Assembly: GCA_021205255.1 (NCBI GenBank)
Contig: JAJPXW010000109.1
Span: 1 to 5,381, forward strand
Direction: 5' to 3'
DNA from: Burkholderiales bacterium
GTDB lineage: Bacteria; Pseudomonadota; Gammaproteobacteria; Burkholderiales; Burkholderiaceae_F
Length of the DNA stretch: 5,381 nt
Below the pieces are notes generated by a model. The model did not search any database. It worked only from the letters and a program-made list of their open reading frames with translations, and was not told where the DNA came from. The position numbers were made by a program, and so were the translations under genes. Each line of letters begins with the position of its first letter. The stretch's first letter is position 1. Positions 1-5,381 of this stretch are shown here, piece by piece.

Positions 1-182
1 GTATCCCTCACTCATCTAGGATAGTATGATGTGGCTTCTAAATAGAATTATTATTAATTGAAAAACAAATGAGTATAGGTTTTTAGCTTTAGATACTATG
101 ATTGAGGAGTTTGAAATAAACAACTCTAACTCTTTGCATAATTTCATTGGCCGGCCTTAGTAATTGCTCCTTCTAAAGGTTT

Positions 183-347
183 TCAGGTAGTAACTATCTC
201 ATCCAGCTCAATCCTCACGCCATAGTCAACTTTTCTTAGGTTGCCCCATCTGCCTTGTCCATAGAGTGCCTTCTGGCCAAAATCAACTTTTCTTGGAACA
301 AGTTCAATTTTTGCGCCAAATAAGTAGCACAAACGAACAACTAGGAC
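183..347 (-). pseudogene. C-terminal remnant of an unrecognised protein with an internal repeat
   Basis: This frame is open for 54 codons between two stops and has no ATG or GTG. The only possible start is a TTG at 330-332 without a ribosome site, so I read it as the tail of a gene whose front is lost. The translation is protein-like: a strand-like segment AKIELVPRKVDFG, then ALYGQGRWGNL, then RKVDYGVRIELDEIVTT and a TGA stop. RKVDFG and RKVDYG lie 19 residues apart. At DNA level the same 12 bases (TCAACTTTTCTT on the plus strand) recur at 226-237 and 283-294, 57 bases apart and in frame. The alternating hydrophobic and charged pattern and the Gly/Tyr/Trp content suggest beta structure. I do not recognise the family. 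The upstream end overlaps the last bases of the small membrane ORF by 7 bases. It could still be a chance open frame. Confidence 0.4.
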
Positions 348-457
348 TCATCGTCATGTGACGAATGAGCAAGATAAATAATACAAGCTAGCCCAATTCC
401 ACATACGATAAAACCAAATAGCAATGATACCCATGAATTTTCCAATAGTTCCCACAT
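341..457 (-). CDS. Possible 38-residue single-pass membrane peptide
   Basis: The ATG at 455-457 is preceded by AAAGGAAG about 8 bases upstream, a reasonable Shine-Dalgarno site, so I prefer it to the GTG at 526 of the same frame (61 residues), which has no such site. The peptide begins MWELLENSW, has one strongly hydrophobic segment at about residues 9-30 (SLLFGFIVCG then IGLACIIYLA) and ends in a polar tail HSSHDDES. The 38-residue form has no lysine or arginine, so the positive-inside rule gives no topology. Gly15, Gly20, Gly22 and Ala24 could support helix packing, and Cys19 and Cys25 lie inside the membrane segment. I do not recognise a family. Small hydrophobic peptides with acidic tails include type I toxins of the Fst kind, but there is no sequence match here and no antisense RNA is evident. 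It stands alone, about 300 bases downstream of the antitoxin gene. Confidence 0.4.
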   Translation of the reverse strand: MWELLENSWVSLLFGFIVCGIGLACIIYLAHSSHDDES

Positions 458-758
458 CTCTAGCACTTCCTTTATATTGCAACAGTTATCGAAAAAGCCA
501 ATATTACCCAACTTTCCCACTAGCACATAAACTATTGAACTAGTCTAGATGGATTGGCAAACCAAATAATTCCTGCTCCCATCCAATGTTTCACGAACAT
601 ATCACTTTGATAACAACTCAATAAAATCAATTTCAGTGCCAAACAAGCACCTTTAAATCTATTCTCCTCAATGGAACAAGAGCAAAAAGAAGACAGGGAC
701 AGGTTCAACTATCTATTCTGGAATTATGAATTGAGCGTATAGGTTCGTTGAAAGAGCC
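458..758. other. Gene-poor AT-rich spacer
   Basis: I see no supported gene here. The GTG-started extension of the small membrane ORF reaches to 526, but that part looks non-coding. A plus-strand frame from ATG 672 gives only 24 codons with no ribosome site. Bases 692-703 are a tandem duplication of GACAGG. The 10-mer TAGTCTAGAT at 541-550 recurs at 1464-1473 upstream of the toxin frame. No terminator with a T-tract is visible after the antitoxin gene. Confidence 0.5.
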
Positions 759-1070
759 TCATTCATTTGCCTGTTTAGATTCCATACCAAGGGCGTCCCG
801 CATGTTTTTCACTAGTTCTATTGCCTTAGCGGGAGTCAGATTTTGGCAATTGCGAACTTGAGCGTAAAGATTCTCGACTGACACTCCCATTTTGGCTGAA
901 ATGTCCAACATCCCTTTGACTCTAATTGCGGCATCGATACACCTAGCAAGGCTCTTAGGACCGCATTTAATTTCTAGGGCTTCGTTCAGGAAGTCTTTAA
1001 TTTCGTGCTCGCTATACAAGAATTCAGCCGGATCGAACTTATCATCTTCCTCTATTTTGCCGTTAACCAC
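759..1070 (-). CDS. HigA-like addiction-module antitoxin (helix-turn-helix), likely orphaned
   Basis: The 103-residue product matches the pattern of the 'putative addiction module antidote' group, a HigA-type family of Xre-like DNA-binding antitoxins. It has the N-terminal signature FDPAEFL (12-18), an acidic helix with IKDFLNEALE (24-33), and a helix-turn-helix around residues 53-73 beginning GMLDISAKMGVSVENLY. Family antitoxins bind and block a RelE/HigB-type mRNA-cleaving toxin and repress their own operon. The start is GTG at 1068-1070, chosen because a perfect AAGGAGG lies 5 bases upstream. The nearby ATG is out of frame and hits a stop within a few codons. The gene lies 84 bases downstream of a truncated toxin frame on the same strand, the toxin-first order typical of higBA. 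With the toxin probably dead, it may persist as an orphan regulator or as protection against a related toxin encoded elsewhere. Family assignment is from recalled motifs, without a search. Confidence 0.8.
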   Translation of the reverse strand: MVNGKIEEDDKFDPAEFLYSEHEIKDFLNEALEIKCGPKSLARCIDAAIRVKGMLDISAKMGVSVENLYAQVRNCQNLTPAKAIELVKNMRDALGMESKQANE

Positions 1071-1075
1071 ATTAG

Positions 1076-1082
1076 CCTCCTT
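1076..1082 (-). promoter_or_regulatory. Ribosome binding site of the antitoxin
   Basis: The minus strand reads AAGGAGG, a full Shine-Dalgarno core, 5 bases before the GTG start. It decides the start codon and suggests that translation of the antitoxin is still maintained even though the upstream toxin frame is broken. Confidence 0.8.
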
Positions 1083-1154
1083 GTTCTAAATACATTTTGT
1101 CAATGAAATAGCCTTTTAATTTCACTTTTGTCTATCCCCCTATGCCCATCCTAT

Positions 1155-1400
1155 TCAAACTTGACTGTATCCGGTGGAAAAGCGAAAAAATAAAGCCCGA
1201 ATGATTTTTTGAAATTCCAACTTCACCTCGAGCACTCCGACCCTTAAATATTTAGGTCGAGTGCTAACCCCGTCCTTCTGGAGTTTAACGAGCATTGCCA
1301 ACAACCTTGACTTTATTGGTGCGATGGTGCGAGTTCTCGTCCAGTCTTTAAATTCCTTGCTCTTACTCACCTTTTTGACATGACAAGATAAATTGACCAA
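1155..1400 (-). pseudogene. Truncated HigB/RelE-type toxin (Gp49-like, DUF891 kind)
   Basis: The frame encodes 81 residues that resemble phage-derived Gp49-like/HigB toxins, which are ribosome-dependent mRNA interferases. Recognisable parts are SKEFKDW (14-20), a helix KSRLLAMLVKLQKDG (30-44), RPKYLRV (48-54) and the strand pair VLEVKLEFQKIIRALFFRF (56-74), which corresponds to the family's 'l.ElR....g.yRi.ff' core. Relatives usually run to roughly 100-120 residues, with a final strand and a KKT..TP..EI-type tail. Here the frame ends in STGYSQV and a TGA, so that part is missing. A short segment reading GIDKSEIKRLFH occurs downstream in another frame (1103-1138) and could be the remains of the tail, implying a deletion plus a frameshift. 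The start is uncertain: TTG 1400 directly follows an in-frame TGA and has only AAGGGA upstream, while a GTG lies at codon 11. It precedes the antitoxin gene, as in higBA. It could instead be a short active variant, but I think this less likely. Confidence 0.55.
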
Positions 1401-1530
1401 TCAATTCCCTTCTACATGACATCTTTAAACTTTGGAATGACAATCAGGAAGGAACTATCCCTATAGTCTAGATTTTCCAAAGTAATTCTAAATTTATCTC
1501 CTTTAAGAGTTTTTATGGGCTGGACGCGAC

Positions 1531-1561
1531 TTCCCTTTCAATCTCTAATTCTGCAAGGGAA
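1531..1561. repeat. Inverted repeat spanning the transposase stop codon
   Basis: TTCCCTT at 1531-1537 pairs with AAGGGAA at 1555-1561, leaving a 17-base loop that contains the transposase stop. It could fold at the 3' end of the transposase mRNA and act as a weak terminator or stability element. No T-tract follows on the minus strand, so it is not a canonical intrinsic terminator. Confidence 0.35.
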
Positions 1562-3170
1562 TTGCTTCTTCATCAAGAACGACATACGTCAGTTTATTCC
1601 TGGTCTTCAATGATAGGTATTTAGGAGGCTTGATCTTGAAGAAACTGTAGACTTCGTTGGCGGCTCTATAAGGCACCGCAGGTACTAGCCTAGTGGTGTA
1701 GATGTTGCATTTCTGGTTGTCGAGGCGCCTGAACATGCCAATGTGATTGAATTCCGGCTCCTTATAGACCGACTTCCTTCCAAGCTTCGGCACGATGGAT
1801 TCGTCCGGAAGCGGCAAACCCATCAGCTGCTGCCCGATTAGTCTGATGACGATTGCCGCTATGAAAGTAAGCAGTAAATGACCGCGCAAGGTTTCTTCGT
1901 ACTGTTCTGGCAATAACGGCATCCTGGTGTAGTTCCTGGAGACGTCGAAAAGCTGCTCCATTTCCTGCCTCTTGCAGTAGTAGGGCACAACCTCCTCCAC
2001 AGCCAGATCCCTGCTGCACAGCAGAACCGTCCGTCCGAGCTCTTGTCTTTTCTCCAGAAGTTCCGAGGCTTCCATGGCCTTGGCAGCCTTCGATTTATTA
2101 AAGGTGTCGGATTGAAGCTGTCGCTCCCTCCAGTCGAGAATCACGTAGATAAATACATTGTGCCCGTCAATGGTACGGGGAACTTCCCTCACCTGCAGGA
2201 GCCGGTTGCCGTAGCGGACCGCATTCGAGGCATCCTCAAGGTCCGGACTAGCTTCCTCTACAGCTTCCTTTGCTAAAAGAAGGTTCTCACCGAGACGGGT
2301 CAGGAAATCGATTCCCAGACCGAAGCACTCTCTGAAATTTTCATTGCCGCTGTAGCCGGCATCGAAAATGATCTTACCAATATCAATGCCGTAGCCCTTC
2401 ATGTTGAGAAGCACATTGGCGAGCATGCTACGATCCAGAATATTGCTCGCATCGTACTGGTAGTAGACGGGAAGTTCGTTTCCAGCCTTAGCCGCGTAGA
2501 TAAGTTTTATTTCCTCGCCGTAGTCTCCATTGCGTACGCATGGCGCGGTGTTTGAAAAAGGAATGACGTCTGTCTTTCCGGAGCTGTCGATAAGAATCTG
2601 GCCATCGCTTCCCATCAACGATGGGAATCTTTCAAAATAGGCCTTGAAGAAATCACGTTTCACGTATTCGTCTCCGGCTTCTTTTAGGAGCCTGCTGACG
2701 GCTGAACTCTCCAGGTTGGCCTTGGGGAATAGGAGTCTCGCAAAGTCGCCTTCGAACCAGTCGTTGGCGTAGCAGCCGGCCGCTTCGTTCTCGATGTAGT
2801 AGTAGAGAAGCGCCATGAAGCTTTCCTTATCACTTATTGGAATGGCGTCGACCAACTTCTTTATTCCATATCTACTGCAGAGTATGTCCAGGACATAGGT
2901 GCTGCCGAAGTTGACGATGAGTGGATTGCGCTTTGGATGGGGCTTGGGAGTCCTTTCTGGTTCTATGAAATCATCCGGTACTGGTGAATATGTATTGGTG
3001 GCCAAGTCATAGTGGAACAGACCCCTCTCCCTGTTTTTGAAGATTTGTCTTTCCATGTCTACCACGTATCCGAGGTTGATGTATTCATGACCAACTTTCT
3101 TACCTTTGCGGACGCTTTTGGCAATTTTGGCGTAGAGGCCACTAGGACTTGGCTGGTAGGAGATATACAT
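1545..3170 (-). CDS. DDE transposase, IS4 superfamily, IS1634-like
   Basis: This 541-residue protein is a cut-and-paste DDE transposase of the IS4/IS1634 type and should act on the ends of its own element. The N-terminus (about 1-45) has the family-like beta pattern with GKKVGHEYINLGY. The RNase-H-like catalytic domain starts near residue 188. The probable triad is D195 in QILIDSSG, D270 in KIIFDAGYSG and E405 in YYCKRQEMEQLF, the last matching the IS4 'Y..R..iE..F' signature. The basic residue that usually follows is an arginine (R412). The stretch between D270 and E405, with AVRYGNRLLQVREV (317-330), fits the strand-rich insertion of this group. The start is ATG 3170 with AAAGGAG 6 bases upstream. 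No frameshift or internal stop is seen and the length is usual, so the gene looks functional. Its base composition differs from its neighbours, which supports recent arrival. The family call is recalled from motifs, and the split between IS4 and IS1634 is less certain. Confidence 0.9.
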   Translation of the reverse strand: MYISYQPSPSGLYAKIAKSVRKGKKVGHEYINLGYVVDMERQIFKNRERGLFHYDLATNTYSPVPDDFIEPERTPKPHPKRNPLIVNFGSTYVLDILCSRYGIKKLVDAIPISDKESFMALLYYYIENEAAGCYANDWFEGDFARLLFPKANLESSAVSRLLKEAGDEYVKRDFFKAYFERFPSLMGSDGQILIDSSGKTDVIPFSNTAPCVRNGDYGEEIKLIYAAKAGNELPVYYQYDASNILDRSMLANVLLNMKGYGIDIGKIIFDAGYSGNENFRECFGLGIDFLTRLGENLLLAKEAVEEASPDLEDASNAVRYGNRLLQVREVPRTIDGHNVFIYVILDWRERQLQSDTFNKSKAAKAMEASELLEKRQELGRTVLLCSRDLAVEEVVPYYCKRQEMEQLFDVSRNYTRMPLLPEQYEETLRGHLLLTFIAAIVIRLIGQQLMGLPLPDESIVPKLGRKSVYKEPEFNHIGMFRRLDNQKCNIYTTRLVPAVPYRAANEVYSFFKIKPPKYLSLKTRNKLTYVVLDEEAIPLQN

Positions 3171-3203
3171 GGAAAGCTCCTTTCCCTTTATGGATCTGAA
3201 TTC

Positions 3204-3209
3204 ATTATA
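3204..3209 (-). promoter_or_regulatory. Candidate -10 box of the transposase gene
   Basis: The minus strand has a perfect TATAAT 33 bases before the ATG, giving a short leader that contains the AAAGGAG ribosome site. No good -35 hexamer lies 16-18 bases upstream, so the promoter would be weak or may depend on an activating context, as is common for insertion sequences. Confidence 0.4.
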
Positions 3210-3279
3210 GTTGAATCTACATAGGGGAAATTAAAACCCCCGAGCCGGAAGCCCGACGATTGCACAGTTTGGCGGGAGG

Positions 3280-3309
3280 ACAGTTTTTGTAGCTACAGCT
3301 TTTTACTGT
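3280..3309. repeat. Palindromic element between the ATPase-nuclease gene and the insertion sequence
   Basis: A perfect 10-base palindrome, TGTAGCTACA (3288-3297), is enclosed by outer inverted arms ACAGT (3280-3284) and ACTGT (3305-3309). It lies 8 bases after the ATPase-nuclease stop. As RNA from the minus strand it could form only a weak, interrupted hairpin and no U-tract follows, so it is a poor terminator. It may instead be a binding site for a dimeric protein or part of the end of the insertion sequence. Confidence 0.4.
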
Positions 3310-3317
3310 ATTAGAAA

Positions 3318-4931
3318 TCAATCTAAAACAGCGTATTTCACAAAATGTCGCTCCTTTTCGTAAAAAACCATCACTAACCGCATCAGATTATTTTCTTGGC
3401 ATTGTTCTCCATAATGCCGACCTTTGACTTGTTCGATCCCCTCTAATAGCTTCTTTGAAATCTGCTCTTCTCTCCTAGCAAATTTGAGTTCAATAACCCA
3501 ATGGCTATCCTCCACACTAAACTCGATATCGCTTTTCCCCAATGCGTTATGCGTTTCCAGCTTAGCTGATACTCCCGATCCTTGAAGAACCATTAGGAAG
3601 GCTCCTTCACAGCTCATTTCATCTTTAATGAAATAGCGAGAGAAATCCAGACTCAGGAAAGCGTTATTGATCCTCTTTATAAAATTATCTACATCCCTAG
3701 TCGCCAATAGCCTAAGAATATCTCCAGCGTCTACTTGGCTCAGAGTTTTTCCTCCCAGAAGTCTACCAAGGCAGAGGAGAGCCATCGATTTTGCCACCTC
3801 TCTATTTGGATATCCAAGATAAAGGATGCCATCCTGATCACTTCTTTTAATTGTTAGATAACCGGTCTGGACTAGAAGAGCTTTTTCATCGAGTTTATTT
3901 GAAGAAACTGCAGTCGAAAGTTCAGTAGCAACGATAGTTTTCTCTTCAGCATATTTAGCAGGATCTATTAGAGCATGTTCTTGTACATATTCCAGCAACA
4001 CTGAAGGTTGGCCACCACTCTCGAACCAATAATTTCTAAAACCCCGCGTGGGTCTATTAAAGAAGTTCAAGACAGACCATGGCGCAAATACCTTTTTGGA
4101 AGCCGTTTCTTCAAAACAGAAGCCATTGTAATTGTCAACTAACTCATGTATTAATTCATGTTCCGTTATGTTGAGTGTTATTGCGGATTGTTTAATGTAG
4201 GGTCCAAAGTAAACCTTTATCTCTTCTAATGTGTACCCAGCAATATCTCCAAATTCCTGCACTAGAGAAATGTCGTCAAAGGAATTGAGTTCAGAAAAGA
4301 TACCAGCATTGCCAAATTTCGTAATACCAGTCAAGAAAACAAACCGGAAGATACCAGAATATCTCTTAATACAACTATAGAAAGTTGCAAGTTTCTTTCT
4401 GACTTTCTGAAATGTATCTAAATGAGATAGGCAAGAGGTTAGAGGACCATCGTACTCATCCACCAGCAATACGACTGAATTGTTTGACTGCGTCGCTAAC
4501 CAATCTGTAAATATTTCGATACCATTACAAGGAGTAGTCGGAATTTCATTTAAAAAGCCATTTAATTTCATATAACGCAGTAAATAAGAACTCAGCTTGT
4601 GTTCAAAATCCACACTGTCATCGAAATTTTTAACTTGAGAAAAGTCTAGGTAAAGTACAGCGTATGTTCCGTCGTCATTCCAAAGCCTCTCTATCTCAAG
4701 ATTCGAGAAATCTCTAAGGCCAAATTTGAAAAGCGAATAAAAAGTTGAAACCAGAAGTGATTTACCGAATCGTCTTGGACGGATAAGAAGTATTTTGTTG
4801 TCGCTTTTTGCAAGCTTATATACCAAACCAGTCTTGTCGACATATATTTTCCCCTTTTGCCTTAGGTTTGAGAAATCAGAGTCTCCTAATGACAAAGGCG
4901 GCAAGCATGGTTTTTTAAGGCATATAGGCAA
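3318..4931 (-). CDS. Fused AAA-ATPase / PD-(D/E)XK nuclease-like protein (DUF1703 type)
   Basis: The 537-residue product has the architecture of the AAA-ATPase-like/PDDEXK family (formerly DUF1703): an N-terminal ATPase and a C-terminal PD-(D/E)XK fold. Visible in order are YVDKT (30-34); RPRRFGKS (51-58), the family's Walker A form with K57; VVLLVDEYD (153-161), Walker B with D158 and E159; FLTGITKF (199-206), a sensor-like strand; YNGFCFEE (268-275); NYWFESGG (300-307); and QTGYLTI (355-361). The nuclease-like domain follows with E459, D468 (KSDIEF) and E481/K483 (IELKF), a complete catalytic set, then EGIEQVKGRHYG (497-508). Proteins of this family are cytoplasmic and often highly multicopy; their biological role is not settled, and nucleic-acid processing is inferred from the fold. 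The start is odd: TTG 4931 is only 7 codons after a stop and has no ribosome site. An ATG at 4921-4923 one frame away would join this frame if one base were removed near 4918, so a start-proximal frameshift is possible. Otherwise the length is normal. Confidence 0.88.
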   Translation of the reverse strand: MPICLKKPCLPPLSLGDSDFSNLRQKGKIYVDKTGLVYKLAKSDNKILLIRPRRFGKSLLVSTFYSLFKFGLRDFSNLEIERLWNDDGTYAVLYLDFSQVKNFDDSVDFEHKLSSYLLRYMKLNGFLNEIPTTPCNGIEIFTDWLATQSNNSVVLLVDEYDGPLTSCLSHLDTFQKVRKKLATFYSCIKRYSGIFRFVFLTGITKFGNAGIFSELNSFDDISLVQEFGDIAGYTLEEIKVYFGPYIKQSAITLNITEHELIHELVDNYNGFCFEETASKKVFAPWSVLNFFNRPTRGFRNYWFESGGQPSVLLEYVQEHALIDPAKYAEEKTIVATELSTAVSSNKLDEKALLVQTGYLTIKRSDQDGILYLGYPNREVAKSMALLCLGRLLGGKTLSQVDAGDILRLLATRDVDNFIKRINNAFLSLDFSRYFIKDEMSCEGAFLMVLQGSGVSAKLETHNALGKSDIEFSVEDSHWVIELKFARREEQISKKLLEGIEQVKGRHYGEQCQENNLMRLVMVFYEKERHFVKYAVLD

Positions 4932-5034
4932 GATTTCAAGCCACTTCGATTAATGGGAATTCGAATGGAAAAACACACATTTAATCGTACCATAATAGCT
5001 AGGGTCTTAATTAACGGAAGAAATCCTGAAGTTT

Positions 5035-5267
5035 TGCTAGAGCATAGCAGGAGCCACAAAAGGTAGTCGCGTTAGGATTTAATAAAAATCCTCCACTCCC
5101 TATACCGTTGTCCATAAACCTTACATGAAGTAGTTAGTCAAAGGTGTCAACGAAAAAGTCACATGCAATATCGTCGCTCTTGGCGGTTCCGTTCCTTTAT
5201 TTAGCTTGAGAACTTATACCTACGAAAGACAGCGAATGGTAGGGAGCCAGATCAGTGCTAGAGCATA
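5035..5267. repeat. Pair of 12-base direct repeats
   Basis: TGCTAGAGCATA occurs exactly at 5035-5046 and again at 5256-5267, 221 bases apart, in the non-coding stretch upstream of the ATPase-nuclease gene. Sequence on either side does not continue the match. It may be a binding site, a remnant of a duplication, or chance. Confidence 0.35.
5074..5092. repeat. Short perfect hairpin, not a canonical terminator
   Basis: AGGATTT (5074-5080) and AAATCCT (5086-5092) are exact inverted repeats with a 5-base loop. The stem is mostly A/T and neither strand has a following T-tract, so termination is doubtful. It lies between the right-edge open frames and the ATPase-nuclease gene, where a terminator for the upstream gene would be expected. 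Confidence 0.35.
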
Positions 5268-5381
5268 CGTCTCGCTATCAAAATATCATTATTGAGAAAT
5301 TCCATACACATTACTAATTTGAATAGGTGCATTATCTCTGGTTTTCCGAATGGCTGTCTCACTTCTCCGGACGATTTCAAC

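Larger units (their letters stand above)
1515..3281 (-). mobile_element. IS4/IS1634-type insertion sequence, ends approximate
   Basis: A single complete transposase gene sits in a block visibly richer in G+C than both flanks. The richer composition extends past the gene, to about 1516 on the left and about 3280 on the right. The limits given are the inner edges of two direct copies of AGTTTTT (1508-1514 and 3282-3288), which could be a target duplication. In such T-rich sequence a 7-base match may be chance, and I found no convincing terminal inverted repeats at these or nearby positions. The presence of an insertion sequence is well supported by the transposase; the exact ends are not. It sits between the ATPase-nuclease gene and the toxin-antitoxin remnant and breaks no gene that I can recognise. 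Confidence 0.5.
4932..5381. other. Region without a supported gene; possible gene tail at the right edge
   Basis: I see no convincing gene in these 450 bases. On the minus strand two frames are open in from the window edge: one ends at a TAA at 5289-5291 and begins VEIVRRSETAIRKTR, the other ends at a TAG at 5258-5260 and begins LKSSGEVRQPFGKPE. Either could be the C-terminus of a gene beyond the window, but both are too short to choose between. A plus-strand frame from ATG 4953 runs 36 codons without a ribosome site. A possible -10 (TATTAT on the minus strand, 4992-4997) lies upstream of the ATPase-nuclease gene but has no good -35. Confidence 0.4.

Noticed and set aside
16..147. Minus-strand 43-residue hydrophobic frame with an ATG at 145-147
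   Set aside because: It has no good ribosome site, the sequence is AT-rich, and the product has no recognisable features, so it looks like a chance frame.
149..156. GGCCGGCC palindrome in AT-rich sequence
   Set aside because: It is a single 8-base restriction-site-like palindrome with no context suggesting function.
672..746. Plus-strand 24-codon frame with an acidic N-terminus (MEQEQKEDRDRF)
   Set aside because: It is very short and has no ribosome site; the composition reflects the GACAGG duplication and A-rich sequence.
892..1089. Plus-strand 65-codon frame
   Set aside because: It lies almost entirely antisense to the well-supported antitoxin gene and is a shadow of it.
1762..2019. Minus-strand 85-codon frame inside the transposase gene
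   Set aside because: It is an out-of-frame reading of the G+C-rich transposase and has no family features.
2043..2276. Plus-strand 77-codon frame
   Set aside because: It is antisense to the central part of the transposase and has no independent support.
3012..3224. Plus-strand 70-codon frame across the start of the transposase gene
   Set aside because: It is mostly antisense to the transposase N-terminus and covers its ribosome site.
3224..3240. GGGG...CCCC inverted repeat upstream of the transposase
   Set aside because: Only four base pairs match, and the A/T loop sequence does not extend the stem.
4953..5063. Plus-strand 36-codon frame (MGIRMEKHTFNRT...)
   Set aside because: It has no ribosome site and no recognisable family, and it is divergent from all supported genes.
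1..5381. CRISPR array, tRNA or rRNA gene
   Set aside because: I found no regularly spaced repeats, no cloverleaf-like signature and no conserved rRNA stretches on either strand by eye.

Overview
The window reads as an AT-rich accessory region of a bacterial chromosome. Every supported gene lies on the minus strand, so transcription runs right to left. Two well-recognised, apparently full-length genes dominate: a 537-residue fused AAA-ATPase/PD-(D/E)XK protein (3318-4931) and a 541-residue DDE transposase of the IS4/IS1634 type (1545-3170). The fused ATPase-nuclease family is often present in many copies in rumen and gut anaerobes such as Fibrobacter, Treponema, Selenomonads and Bacteroidetes. 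Together with the strong Shine-Dalgarno sites (AAGGAGG, AAAGGAG), this suggests a gut- or rumen-type anaerobe, possibly Fibrobacter-like. That is an inference from gene content and not a firm assignment.

Layout from right to left. Positions 4932-5381 contain no convincing gene, only a 12-base direct repeat, a short hairpin and a possible gene tail running off the edge. The ATPase-nuclease gene follows, with a TTG start, no visible ribosome site and a possible one-base lesion near its start. A palindromic element sits between it and the insertion sequence. The insertion sequence is visibly richer in G+C than its flanks. Its transposase keeps the catalytic D-D-E residues, but I could not identify terminal inverted repeats.

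Left of the insertion sequence lies a toxin-antitoxin locus in HigB-HigA order. The toxin (1155-1400) stops short of its family's usual C-terminus and looks inactivated. The antitoxin (759-1070) is intact and has a perfect Shine-Dalgarno sequence. After a gene-poor stretch come a possible 38-residue single-pass membrane peptide (341-457) and a startless gene remnant (183-347) with an internal repeat.

There is no sign of an operon working as one system. The picture is a zone of mobile and selfish genes in several stages of decay. The most intriguing parts are the orphaned antitoxin, the ATPase-nuclease of unsettled function, and the small membrane peptide that contains no basic residue. I do not see strong evidence for a wholly new multi-gene system.
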